64,000 bases of DNA from the NCBI GenBank assembly GCA_021396245.1, contig WNYE01000037.1:327074-391073 (forward strand), given 5' to 3'. The notes under the pieces are model-generated. The model searched no databases. It had not been told where the DNA came from and worked only from the letters and a program-made list of their open reading frames with translations. The DNA comes from Sporothrix humicola. Lineage: Eukaryota; Ascomycota; Sordariomycetes; Ophiostomatales; Ophiostomataceae. Made by a program: the position numbers and the translations under genes. Position 1 is the first letter of the stretch, and every line of letters begins with the position of its first letter. This document shows, in pieces, positions 44,901 to 53,557 of this stretch.

Positions 44901-44921
44901 CGTGGCAGAGGAAAGAGCTAA
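38976..44921 (+). CDS. Very large dynamin-like GTPase, SLIP-GC (nuclear GTPase) type (1,981 aa)
   Basis: One uninterrupted frame from an ATG at 38976. Residues 1-600 are acidic and disordered, with short DRTIT-type repeats near 30-90. The GTPase domain starts with a perfect P-loop, GRTGAGKT (657-664, at the end of GVSGRTGAGKTTLINALL), then DLPG (1035-1038, G3) and TSKIDD (G4, Lys1104, Asp1106). Between G1 and G3 lies a charged insertion: a Lys/Arg/Glu coiled coil (about 800-860) and a Glu/Asp run (about 940-995). A long helical region follows, and the C-terminus combines Lys/Arg nuclear-localisation clusters with an RGG box (from about 1925). The G1 surroundings and DLPGLAD match animal nuclear GTPase SLIP-GC and its fungal relatives, whose function is largely unknown. 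Codon bias is weaker than in neighbours, especially at 42180-42640. Confidence 0.8.
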   Translation: MAPNALLQPRHPQSGALFLGDTVDANQTIVDSDSDRTRSDDDRTITDEDCTITDEDRTITDISDNDATIPDAPDNNITIPYAYYDDDDDDRTVTEIYEYQPMSISDESETRETTFTSIATATTMATARGNSKDMPIVLGDSPVLAPVTDVPSPPPQIHIKSEHDMLDNIFKSLENNEDSMTDANGQQQHQMPPAVLDNSQVDGLLSVLRLAKQEDGNDGQATVQQVEQVEVGQQQQQVESSDAPSQGLFGDVDLDDVDVDNVDLDSMQDIYEDALSQQVLFSMDSQLGETQLDKTQLDNTFTESPENHDAPKLSCAERFKEKGNDWLGDLPSRHIFKDKVPSLDTATDENTSSSGNPVADVPMEDSIQATVEKENKKPKVTKPAGKKLVEATEIKATQDDMDISSEGHTDISDLNQINEAVGNAGVKASPVDDMDISVDMDDATTMDDIDKAPVADMQTDIDEVSNELVPYSPPKPDLPTVSPEDAVATQLADFLNPEPAPQELDEVLPDAPPAEDVPAAEGDQTPGPVNEYNPANSDKEESMFVDPHPQVPENTDAAQDDADLELGLDMEGLGFSIKGPDYAWKDIDKMPDGRAIRVLEESVNSALVCGRKVLDELDGNGGVRRPEHRIKTDQWKAQFEAICAEQRDFQVQIGVSGRTGAGKTTLINALLDMDELLPSGSDGAATATVCRVQQAKPGDGHQEGEEAPPFRAVVTFKTKTQMKEWLEPIVGDIADYYAHKARMAKKEADRRAKEAAGAEDSDSDDDLPEPDSDSDEDEDDDSDASDEDEAEDGDDFVPGKESKEQREARESRKSERIKKKEAKQAERDKKKAEKERERQEREEKRAAREEKEAEDDFDKGALEKKLECVTNVFGRDLDQLCGWTATDLLNKRTFPIVKLVGHTKTIVSDTRSAFSKAIKMYMDSTAIPADYDYSDYDKKEGVVEDEVEDVEEIVEEGKGEEDGEEDEEGEEGDEDEEGGDDGDEEEDDEDDEGVENFLKNQDESGPSKIFWPIVDHIDIYLKDAPLLANGIVLTDLPGLADANEDRAAISRRYFEQLNITMVVAPSIRASDDDIVSQLLSQSEKYHLRLGGSLNKRAFCVVTSKIDDLKWKPYLENTVMLEAGSDLIRDQAIYKEILTRMDTVSKELSNFDTIIEELAMEIEIEERDISQVAKAAVQEKKMDILSHKADCMAFRKQYEAYEIWLAYYQGLLAYHASQYRNVKVRGKIQEMFRREAVDVLEKQEKEKAIKAKRAAKEAAKEKAKEMEKAKAAGLPNDASASVPADVPVEAPVDVQKAAPKEPPKIEPIDVLPVSADAYWDIREYQMDRDTIKRKPKLRTGFPTASFTGIPAMRAWIRAATIPMRQRKAISLLTRLSVLLQQLKTGFGEASEGDSESEEGAQDENVEEIADDAQVAQAEPSPSDVNDLMRAVEETFISFKDILKMNLDISVDKLVERISVCNPMAELAFNQPARVKDGADGEKAGNARKPRFTTSCKRQVIDLVETWQYRRIRNDAEPGGVSFARKKAKPGGSRGKGKKDKDIDDSSFLPGTNGKPVRMPWMTHGAIIRRHGGPYVSTGKLPGSYRWMRDMTNIVLKDVVAHWETGFHARLPREIQDSQNVLKDAWGRALKRLQVRLSPLLAGNKEAETFLRQNLTAMVAIRDSAINAAQNAMEGVGQQGKGVALLVENELSKGWKSVFEKAINVSGRGLFASRREMLKTHAIQKTNGLVKSAMMAMDNLYEANVGEFRKTLKEVWAENLAQVYQLVDTMQQRVAEANGKVGYKGQRQLDNRARLMHSLILQWEGDWKAPDACAQMDVDGGGASGGRSDDEKDRGNEKELVSGGCAGEMTPFPEEYMPGPAQPSFEEVLPDIAKQLNGEDVNEGGDADSNGDEALNNDLTNIPAKGKRATKRKAADDGKPKAAPKKRKTAGAATAGRGGRGGRGGRGGGARAGKATAAKGAGGTRGGKGGARGGTRGRGRGKS

Positions 44922-46700
44922 AGTGGGGCAGATCGTGAGATCGCGAATGCCGCTTTGAGAATTTGTTTGGAATTGGAAGGAACGACCGTGTTGTTTAAAC
45001 AACATGCAATTTTGGATGGCTTTGGCTGTTGCATGCGATGGTTTATCTTATCACCTTATCTTCAGAGTTTTACTTGATATTGTTCTTTTGTTGCATTTTT
45101 GTTTGATTTTATAACGTATTGTTGAATGCGTTTGATTTTCCGTTGAATTTTCGAGAAAACAATTTTTTTTTCTGCCAAACTAGAAATAAAATTCAAAACA
45201 AATTGTAGCAAACCTTGAAAAAATGTCTCATAAAATAGTAATTTTCACACTTCTTACATAACCAAATAGAATCGCACATCTTTTTTCTTTCGTTTCGTCA
45301 ATACAAGTGCAATAACATCCAACATGCTCGCTCGTTCCCCTTTCAGTGAAATCTAAATATATCTCGACATCGCATCCCTTACTGATCTGGGGTGCATTGA
45401 GGAGGCAACTTTTTGCGACACTGTTCAGGAATACGAGGCTTCGGTCATTGTGTGCATTGACTTCCTTCGCTTCACGAGCTGGGTAAGCGCCGACAAACGA
45501 CTTCAAGCATACGAGCACATTGACTTCGCCATAGAGACGAAACCACAAATCAGGCTGCAGACATCGTATGTGTTCTGAATGTAACCCATGTAAACCCAAC
45601 CCAGCAAACGCCACCAACTTCCACTTTGATATTCCGCGTCCCTTTTGATACCCACTTACCGGCGGGATTCCGTTTGTGGCGTGTCGTAGCTTCCCGAGTC
45701 AGTTCTCTTTTCATCAAGTTGTCCAAGCAATCCTCAAGGACAAAATCATGTTGGTCTCACCAAATTTAGATCCCCTTTTCTTGTGTTCCCATCTAATTTG
45801 AAGAGAAATCCTGAACCTTTTATTGCACTTCTTTTGTTCTCCATCTCATTTGTATCTGTCTCCATCTCATCGTATTTGCCAAGTCGATTGGCAAACCGCA
45901 GAGGGCCAAAAGTTCCAGGCCCTTCCGGAGATTTTCCTTTCTCCCCACAAAGCATGGTTTTGCTGCCTGGAACAAAAGTATTTTTATTCGGCCCATCTTC
46001 ACCTTGCTTGTCAATGCCGCCCCATTTCGCCTTCGCTGTGCATTCTCTTTCTGGCTTTCTGGAGAGTCCATGGCCACGGGGTTTGCAAAGTGGAATTACC
46101 GGGTGAAGTTCCCTGTTTTCCAGGCCCAAACTCTTGCAAAAAGTAACCCAAAAATTTCAAAAGTCTCCCAGAAAACAAAAATAAGCTTCAAATACAGGGG
46201 CAGGCTAAAATCAAAGTGGTCTTGGCAAGGGGGCTTGGCCGAGAAGGAACCCGTCCAACGGCCCCAGCAAACTAAAACAGTGGCCACCACAGGGGAAACA
46301 AAGGGACGAAAGTGGTGAAAAAAGGGTGCAAATACGAGGTGACTGGCCACTCACAGACGTTGCATGTAAATTCATCGCCAGGGGGCCTGCTGTTCTGGGA
46401 CAGGGCCATGCTGGATCGTGTTGGGCCTTGTTTTGGCGTTGAGATTGAGATGGAGGCTCACTTTTAAGTAAAGTTAAACAGGGCAGATCTTATTCTTGGG
46501 TTTCTTCTTTCGCTTTTTCTCCATTTCTTTTTATATCCAGTCATCCCTTTATTCTTCCTTCTGTTCCTTTTCCTTTCCTTTTCGGTTCTTCATTCTTCGT
46601 TCTTCGTCTTCTCGACCACATTCGTTTCGTCACTCGTTAGACACGACTTACATTCGTTACTCGTTAACCATTTAATCATTTCAACACCCCAACCTTCACA
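44922..46700. other. Intergenic region (1.8 kb)
   Basis: The left part is AT-rich 3' sequence of the GTPase gene; the right part (46490-46690) is pyrimidine-rich promoter and leader of the GPI-protein gene. Two minus-strand frames (45228-45617 and 45746-46129) are open but lack ATG starts at their ends and look like chance. No gene is called. Confidence 0.45.
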
Positions 46701-47333
46701 ATGCTGTCTCGCGTCATTCTTGCTGGCCTGCTGCCTGCCGTGGCTCTCGCCCGCACCGATCTCGTCGGCTGCACGTCCAGTGTCTCTGGTGCCAGCCTGA
46801 TCTGGTATGTCCCGGAGACCGGCGAGCTCTGCGAGTTCATCGACTGCGGCGGCGGCCGTGCTCCTCCCAAGACGACCGTGCCCGGCTGCCCGCTCTACTC
46901 TGGCACCGCCACCGTCACCCCCAGCTTCCTGCCCGGCTTCGGCGGCAACGCTGCCCCGTCCGAGACCTCGTCGCCTGCCGAGACCTCTGAGAACACGGCC
47001 ATTATCGTCTCCAGCTCTGCCACGACCGATGCTCCCACCACGACTTCGACCACAGACACCAACCAGTCGCAGCCCGCTGCTGGTGGCTCTGACACCACCA
47101 CCTCGGCTGCTGCCACCATCACCACCCCTGCTGCGGGTGGCAATGGCACCAGCTCGTTGCCCCCGGGCATCATTGTCACTGACGGCAAGACGAGCACCGT
47201 CTACGGCACCAACAAGCCGCCCACCAAGACGAACAGCGGCACTTCTGCCACGACGGCCGGTGCTGTGGCCCTGAGCGGTGCCGGCGGTCTGCTCGGCGCT
47301 GCCGCCGCCATCGGTGTTGCTGCTCTTCTGTAA
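46701..47333 (+). CDS. GPI-anchored Ser/Thr-rich cell-surface protein (210 aa)
   Basis: A signal peptide (residues 1-18, cleavage after VALA) leads into a conserved Cys-containing head: GCTSSVSGASLIWYVP, then GELCEFIDCGGGRAPPK and TVPGCPLY, with Cys in positions fit for disulfides. A Ser/Thr/Ala-rich stalk (about 90-180) carries likely O-glycosylation. The last 25 residues are hydrophobic and end without charge (GAGGLLGAAAAIGVAALL), a clear GPI attachment signal. This head is widespread in filamentous ascomycetes and is sometimes labelled a siderophore-biosynthesis protein; I see no catalytic motif to support that name. It should sit in the plasma membrane or wall. The start context CACAATG is good and codon bias is strong. 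Confidence 0.82.
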   Translation: MLSRVILAGLLPAVALARTDLVGCTSSVSGASLIWYVPETGELCEFIDCGGGRAPPKTTVPGCPLYSGTATVTPSFLPGFGGNAAPSETSSPAETSENTAIIVSSSATTDAPTTTSTTDTNQSQPAAGGSDTTTSAAATITTPAAGGNGTSSLPPGIIVTDGKTSTVYGTNKPPTKTNSGTSATTAGAVALSGAGGLLGAAAAIGVAALL

Positions 47334-48347
47334 ATGGACTTGTCGATCGTCGTTGACTTGATGGAGGATAAAAGGTGCGCGTGAAGGAAGAAGCTGTACA
47401 TACTCTGATAGACAAATATCGCTAGCGCGTTTTAATACAACACTGCATACATGCACTACTGTCCGCTTTTGTGCATTTCTGCATTTCTGGCGCGCGTCGA
47501 GGAATGCGAGAATTACACGTGATCACCTGTTTGCGGGCTAGCGCGCCCCAGAACCAGCCGCTCTGATTGGCCCGTGTCACGCTCCAGGCTTGACTCTTCA
47601 GGGGAAAGGATGGCACGTCCCTCCTCTAGCCCGCGTCTTTCCCTTTTTCTGTCTGTTCTGTGGATGCTTGGCCCCGTTTCTTTTCTCCTCACTGCGGCAA
47701 CCAGATCAACCACGGGAAGCTGTGCACCAGTCGCACTTTCCACCTTCCCCTCTTCGACTGCGTGCTCTTGCCCAACAAAAGACAACTTGACGGTGAACGA
47801 GTTCCCAGAAAAAATAAGGCAGCAGGGAAATCGAGCAAACCATCACCAACCGATTCTCTCTTCCTCCTTTCTCACCAACATTTCATCTGTATCGCTGCCT
47901 TATTCCTACGCATCTTTCCACCAATTCTCTCTCCACCGCTCCCTTGCGTTCGCCCTTTGCTCGTCGTGAAACGCACGCTGTCCGCTCTCAAACAGCGGTG
48001 CATGCCAGCGCATCCGTTCGCTTTTGCGTTTTGCGGTTGAGCGTTGGGCATTCCTCTCGATTTCTGCTGCATTTCGGGGCAGACGAGATTCCAGGGGCTC
48101 GACAGCCTTCCTGAAGACTTTTTGTCGTCGCTCATTTGCTTGTTTCGGTGCAACAGCGTGCACGCTGCTGTCTCGCCCTTGTCCGTTGTCCACATTCCAG
48201 TCTTGACCGACCGTTTATGGCGTAACACGATCTCTGGAACGAACAACACTTAAAAGCACTTAAAAGACGACCCTTACCAGCGACATTGACAGCATCGTCA
48301 CTACCTGCATCGTCACTTCCATAATTACGCTCATTTCTACACACAAC
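47334..48347. other. Intergenic region (1.0 kb)
   Basis: A spacer between two genes on the same strand. It contains pyrimidine-rich DNA (47830-47950) and short overlapping frames. No gene or clear regulatory motif is seen apart from a single CACGTGATC word near 47517. Confidence 0.4.
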
Positions 48348-50726
48348 ATGTCGTCCGATTCAGAACCGCCTCCGTCGGGCCAGACCCCGGCCGCCGCTTC
48401 CGCTGCCAACGGCATTGTTGACATTGATATGGACTCGAGCAACATCCCGCACAACTCGGTCGAGGTGCCGTCAACACCATTGGGCGCCCTGGCCCCGACG
48501 GCACCGGGCCCCGAGGCCATGATCCCGGCTTCCCAAGAGACCATTTTGTCCACAGAAGGCCCCGGTTCGCCAATGGATGCTGACGACTCGTTCCGCACCG
48601 AGCTCAACGATAACGAGAACATTGACGAGGACATTGACGCCGACATCGATGTCGCTCCGCCATCCATGATCCCCTCTTCTCTCACACCGCCTCCGACTTC
48701 ACAACAACGCCCACAAGCACACCAACAACATCAGAGACATCCCCTTGCCCAACCACCACAGTCCATCTCCTCTTCTTCTACCGCCGTCAACGGCAACCAT
48801 GTTCCCAGCGCCATTTCCCAGCGCTCTGCCATCCCCTCACCGCCCGGTACCGGCCTGTCGTCGGTCGCACAGGCACGACGTGACGCTGCAGCGGCCGCCG
48901 CTCTCGGCCTGGGCCATGCTACTACGTCTGCCGCAGCAGCAGTTGCAGCCGCCGCGGCCGCCGCTTCTTCGGGGGCTAACGGCTCTCCCACCATTGGCGG
49001 CCCCAGCGACTTTGTCCCGCCCACACCCGCCCAGATTGTCGACGCCTCCCCCGACGAGCTCCGCGCCATGCTGCAGGCCAGCCTGGCTGAGCACACGCGC
49101 CTCAAGACCGAGACCGCGCACCACAAGCTGCAGTACAACTTGTTGACGATGCAGGCCGACGAGGACGCTAAGCGCGCCGCCGTCGAGCACGAGATGACGC
49201 GCCGCGAAGTGGAGGCTCTGCGGGCAGCTGATAGCGCACGCCAGGCGCGGCGAGACCTGAGCAATACCAGTGCCACAGAGACATCCGAAGCTAAATACCG
49301 TCAGCTCAAGACGTGGTACGACGAGGCGGCCGAGGAGAACGAGACGCTGCAGAAGCGGGTCAAGCTGGCCAAGCGCGTGATCCAGCAAAAGGAGGAGGAG
49401 ATGGCCGGACTTGTTGACGAGAAGGAGTTGCTGCTGAACAGACTGAGAGAGAACCGCGAGCACTTCCACCTGCTGTGCAGCCCCGGCGGCCTTTTCCATG
49501 GCGCCATGACACCGAAGCCACAGGGCCAAGGCTCGCCTAGCCACTCTCGGGCAACACCCTACCAAACGCCGAAGCGGACATCCAAGGTGGCGCCGGCTCC
49601 CACGACCACCACCAACCACGCCAGCGCCGAACCGTTTGCCGCCCTGCTGCAGGCCCTGAACCAGGAGAACAACAGCGCGCCCAACACGCCCCTTACGGGC
49701 CACCGCCCGCCGCCGCGGCATATTGCTAAGCACGTACGCAACGTGCAGTCGCTGTCGTCGCTGCCGACCACGCCGACATCGCGGCCACGAGGTGGTGAGT
49801 ACGGTCCGGGAGGTGCAGGACTTCTGCCGTCGGTTGATCTTGTGCCCCAGACTGAGCCTCCCCCGCGGTTTCCTGGCCCCAGCGGACACGGAGGCCATGG
49901 ACACGGACATGGACACAGTCACAGCGTGAGCCACAGCCAGAGCTACACGACAAGCGCTAGCGGCCGCTACTTCCCCGAAACACCGACACGCCCTCGCCAC
50001 CGTCTGCCCAACCACCCGTCGACAGCCCCCCAGTCACAACAGCCTGCAGGCCGTCGCAGCCGTGAGAGCACGATCTCGGTCGACGAGGACGCCAGCAACA
50101 GCCAACACCACAGCCAGGGTCAGCATCACCCCGCCGGCTCTATCGCGCACGTCCTGAGCGGCAACGAAGACATTGCACGGCAGGCGCTGGAGAGCGTCGC
50201 CCGGTCATTCCCGCCCCCGTCGTTTGGTGTTTCGGGCGCACGTTCTTCACAGCAGCGCCCTCTGGACCGGTCTACGTCGTCTAGCTCGACGGCGCCGGAC
50301 GAGCACGTGTTTGAGAGCTCGGCCAGCCAGGCGGCGTCGGCAATGCTCCGCCGTGATGCGCGCGAGAGCTTTGAAGTGCGCGAGCAGCGGGAGCGGGATG
50401 CCAGAGAGCGCGAGGCACGAGAGCGCGACTCCCGCGAGCCATCTGGCAAGCTGCAGGCCAAGCTGTTTGGCGGCGTCAACAAGGCCGGTGCGGGTGGAGG
50501 CGCGGTCGACAAGCGCAAGTTCAGCGGCGGCCAGCCGACACATGCGGACCACGCTGTCGAGCATCACAAGGAGGCACTGCAGGCGAGCCCGACGAAAAAG
50601 GTGCGCATCGTGCCGTCGCTGCGCGACAACGACGACAGCTACCGTCACCACCACTCGCACTCGCACAGCCATAGCTACCAGGCTCAAGATCCCGACCGTG
50701 TCGGTCTCGGCATCCGTTACGACTAG
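48348..50726 (+). CDS. Coiled-coil protein with disordered His/Ser/Pro-rich regions, probably nuclear (792 aa)
   Basis: I cannot assign a family. The first 180 residues are disordered (Pro/Ser/Gln rich, with an acidic NDNENIDEDIDADID run). An Ala-rich stretch (about 183-215) is followed by a strongly predicted coiled coil from about 230 to 370, rich in Glu, Lys, Arg and Leu (KRVKLAKRVIQQKEEEMAGL). The rest is disordered, with a Gly/His repeat (GHGGHGHGHGHSHS), many Thr-Pro and Ser-Pro sites typical of phosphorylation by proline-directed kinases, an Arg/Glu-rich segment (about 680-705) and a His/Ser tail. Basic clusters (SPTKKVRI) could serve as nuclear-localisation signals. There are no membrane segments. 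The ATG at 48348 follows an ACAAC context. Confidence 0.7.
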   Translation: MSSDSEPPPSGQTPAAASAANGIVDIDMDSSNIPHNSVEVPSTPLGALAPTAPGPEAMIPASQETILSTEGPGSPMDADDSFRTELNDNENIDEDIDADIDVAPPSMIPSSLTPPPTSQQRPQAHQQHQRHPLAQPPQSISSSSTAVNGNHVPSAISQRSAIPSPPGTGLSSVAQARRDAAAAAALGLGHATTSAAAAVAAAAAAASSGANGSPTIGGPSDFVPPTPAQIVDASPDELRAMLQASLAEHTRLKTETAHHKLQYNLLTMQADEDAKRAAVEHEMTRREVEALRAADSARQARRDLSNTSATETSEAKYRQLKTWYDEAAEENETLQKRVKLAKRVIQQKEEEMAGLVDEKELLLNRLRENREHFHLLCSPGGLFHGAMTPKPQGQGSPSHSRATPYQTPKRTSKVAPAPTTTTNHASAEPFAALLQALNQENNSAPNTPLTGHRPPPRHIAKHVRNVQSLSSLPTTPTSRPRGGEYGPGGAGLLPSVDLVPQTEPPPRFPGPSGHGGHGHGHGHSHSVSHSQSYTTSASGRYFPETPTRPRHRLPNHPSTAPQSQQPAGRRSRESTISVDEDASNSQHHSQGQHHPAGSIAHVLSGNEDIARQALESVARSFPPPSFGVSGARSSQQRPLDRSTSSSSTAPDEHVFESSASQAASAMLRRDARESFEVREQRERDAREREARERDSREPSGKLQAKLFGGVNKAGAGGGAVDKRKFSGGQPTHADHAVEHHKEALQASPTKKVRIVPSLRDNDDSYRHHHSHSHSHSYQAQDPDRVGLGIRYD

Positions 50727-51962
50727 GCGAGCGTGACACGATGTGCCACGAGATGGCTAGCTAGCCAGCCCCATTGACCTAGACCTTTCTGCCTCCACCT
50801 TTCTACCTTTTACGCCCTCGACATCGTTTTTACACCGACCTTTTTACGACAGCCTGTATTTTACGCATTTTTATCTCGTCTTTGTCCTCTCGTCCTCCTC
50901 CTCCTTTTCGGATGTACGATTAATTTTGGATTTTTGTTCTTTGGTCTTTCCTCTTTCCGCGACTGATGATTGCTTTTTCGACTGTTGTGTTTTATCGATC
51001 TTCGATCTGTTCGCCTCTTTCGGTCTTAATGACGTCGTTTGTTTTTTGTTGTTGCGTTCTTCTCTTCTGGACTGGTATTGATGGATTGGATGTATCTATT
51101 CGGTTGACGTTTGTTGTTGTTTCCGCCTTTTCTGTTTCAAAATGTAGCTAGATGACAAAATACCACGATTTGGCTTTTGGAATACTCAACATCTTCTCCG
51201 TGATCAGTAATGCTTTCTGTTTTCGTTTTCTAAACTTTGTTTTCGTTGCTTGCTTTATTTCTTCGGCTCTCGCCTGTCTGTTTTCGTGCCACTGCCGAAA
51301 AGCTGTGCTTTTGTGTCAATTGCCTCCGGCGTCGGCAGTCAAATATGTCGTCCGTTGGTTTTTTGGTAGGAAATGGCTGGCAACCCACAGTGGGATAAGT
51401 GTTCATCCATTCACAAAAGTCCCCACTGGAGAGTTCCCCCGCGTCCCGACGACGGTTCCCGATGACCCTACCCGATCAGTCTTTTGGTGTCTTTTACTGA
51501 GTGACAGTGGAGAATTTGGAGAATTTGGGGGTCGTTGGCGCGGTTTCTGCGCCTTTCAGTGGCCAAACGCCCACACGCTACGCCCAAAAGAGTTGTTTCC
51601 GACTAAATGGACAGGGCACTGGCGTCGACCTTGCAGCCACCATGCAAGCTCCTCAAGACCTCAATGCCGGCTTATACTCACAAAAGTGTGAAGACGAGGA
51701 GCTCGCGATATTCCGGAGGTCGTATCGTGCTTTGTAAATTGTTATCGTCTTTTATTTTCTGGAGATTGATTGTTGACGGTCGCTCCTTCTCTTTTCTCCT
51801 CTTATTCTTTCTTTCCTCTTTCTGTTTTCTCCTCTCTTTCCCCTCCTCCCTAGCTTAGTCATTTTAACATCACGAAGTCAACCGTCAACGACAGAGCTCC
51901 CCCTCTCCTCTCCGACTCGGCAACATCTTCTCCGTTTTCACACACCTCTCGCAACCCCCACA
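50727..51962. other. Intergenic region (1.2 kb)
   Basis: The spacer is T- and pyrimidine-rich on the plus strand (50800-51250 and 51770-51880). The ATG-started frame 51152-51691 encodes a Phe/Cys-rich peptide with no codon bias and is rejected. No gene is seen; the right end is the thiolase promoter. Confidence 0.4.
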
Positions 51963-53285
51963 ATGGCCGTTCCCCGCGGTGTGGCCGCCATCCTGGCCAA
52001 GGCACCCACCGACACGGTCGTCCTGTCGGCCGTCCGCACACCCGTCTGCCGCTCGAACCGCGGTCTGCTCAAAGACGCCTACCCAGAAGAGCTGCTGGCC
52101 ACCGTTTTGGCGGCCACGAAGCGCAACGCCGCCGAGCGGTACGGCCTGGCGCACCAGCGCGTGCAGGAGGTGGCCGTCGGCGTTGTGCTGTCGGAGCTCG
52201 GCGGCAGCAAGGCGGCGCGCACGGCGCTCAACCACATTGGCTTCGACACAAACGCCACGACACTGTACACGGTGAACCGCGCGTGTGCGTCGTCCCTCCA
52301 AGCCGTGGCGTCGGTGGCCAACCAGATCCGCGCGGGCGACATTGACGTGGGCATTGGCGCGGGCATGGAGAGCATGACGCGCAACTACGGCAGCCGGGCG
52401 ATCCCGGTGGATCTGTGGCCGACGCTGAAGGAGTCTCCCCAGAAAGACGCGCGCGACTGCATCATGCCCATGGGCCTGACGAGCGAGAATGTGGCACAGC
52501 GGTACGGCGTGGGCCGCGAGGTGCAGGACGCCATGGCGCTGTCGAGCCACCAGCGGGCGGCGCGGGCGACGGCGAATGGCGATTTTGTCAAGTCGGGCGA
52601 GATTGCCCCTGTCACGACTCAGTACCAGCCGTTGCCACCCAAGGGCGCGCCGGCGGATGCGCCGCTGGCGCCCATCGAGACGATCACGGTCACCGAAGAC
52701 GACGGCATCCGGGCCAACGTGACGGCCGAGGCGCTGGCCAAGCTCAAGCCGGCGTTTGTGCCGACGGGCGGCACGAGCACGGCCGGCAACTCGTCGCAGG
52801 TCAGCGACGGCGCGGCGGCTGTCCTTCTGGCACGCCGGTCGGCCGTCGACTCAACCCAGCAGCCGATTGGCCGCTTCATCGGCGCCGTCACCGTCGGCTG
52901 CAAGCCCGACGAGATGGGCATTGGCCCTGCCCTCGCGATCCCCAAGCTACTCGAGCGCTACGGTCTGACCGTGGCTGATGTGCACCGGTGGGAGATCAAC
53001 GAGGCGTTTGCCAGCCAGGCTGTCTACACGGTGCGGGAGCTGGGCCTCGAGAAGGCATGGGCCGACTCGGACGCCGACTACCGCGACCCCAACAAGACCC
53101 GCCCGTCGGCGCTGGTCAACCCCGACGGCGGCGCCATTGCTCTGGGCCATCCCCTGGGCGCAACGGGCGCGCGCATGGTGGCGACGCTGCTACACGGCCT
53201 GCAGCGGGACGGCGGCGAGATTGGCGTGGTGAGCATGTGCATTGGCACGGGCATGGGCATGGCGGCGCTGTTTGTCCGGGAGTAA
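51963..53285 (+). CDS. 3-ketoacyl-CoA thiolase (acetyl-CoA C-acyltransferase), 440 aa
   Basis: Degradative thiolase catalysing CoA-dependent cleavage of 3-ketoacyl-CoA in fatty-acid beta-oxidation. Catalytic residues are in place: Cys108 in NRACASSLQA, His396 in GHPLGATGAR and Cys426 in MCIGTGMG. NEAFASQA and GGAIALGHP are also family standard, and the length (440) is normal for the peroxisomal FOX3-like group. The nucleophile context differs from the commonest CSSG form (Ala-Ser-Ser) but remains within the thiolase pattern. No PTS2 nonapeptide is seen in the N-terminus and the C-terminus ends VRE, not a PTS1, so compartment is uncertain: peroxisomal by family, cytosolic or mitochondrial by signal. 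An upstream exon supplying a signal cannot be excluded. It converges on the next gene 272 bp away. Confidence 0.92.
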   Translation: MAVPRGVAAILAKAPTDTVVLSAVRTPVCRSNRGLLKDAYPEELLATVLAATKRNAAERYGLAHQRVQEVAVGVVLSELGGSKAARTALNHIGFDTNATTLYTVNRACASSLQAVASVANQIRAGDIDVGIGAGMESMTRNYGSRAIPVDLWPTLKESPQKDARDCIMPMGLTSENVAQRYGVGREVQDAMALSSHQRAARATANGDFVKSGEIAPVTTQYQPLPPKGAPADAPLAPIETITVTEDDGIRANVTAEALAKLKPAFVPTGGTSTAGNSSQVSDGAAAVLLARRSAVDSTQQPIGRFIGAVTVGCKPDEMGIGPALAIPKLLERYGLTVADVHRWEINEAFASQAVYTVRELGLEKAWADSDADYRDPNKTRPSALVNPDGGAIALGHPLGATGARMVATLLHGLQRDGGEIGVVSMCIGTGMGMAALFVRE

Positions 53286-53557
53286 GAAGTAAGAATAGAT
53301 CATGATGAGTGCATATATTGAATAGTTGTACAAAATGGAAGTGACCAAGGTCATGTTATTTATGTCTTTTGTTTTGTGTTATTCATACGCTTCGGCTTGT
53401 TGTGTTCTTGTAAGTTTAATTTTTGTGCAAGTCTTTTCTTTGTCCATGTCAATGATGAATGACGAATTGCCATCAATGAATCTAAAAATCTAAAAATCTA
53501 AAAGTACAAACGACGAGCAGGACTACCCTTTAATTTCGAGAAACAAGAACCAGCTTC

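Noticed and set aside
45228..45617. 129-codon minus-strand frame
   Set aside because: No ATG start (opens at TTG and contains no Met), no recognisable domain and no codon bias.
46701..47333. Naming the GPI-anchored protein a siderophore-biosynthesis enzyme
   Set aside because: This label circulates for related proteins, but the sequence shows only a secreted Cys-containing head, a Ser/Thr stalk and a GPI signal; no catalytic motif.
51152..51691. ATG-started 179-codon plus-strand frame before the thiolase gene
   Set aside because: Phe/Cys-rich and T-rich sequence with no codon bias; typical of pyrimidine-rich promoter DNA.
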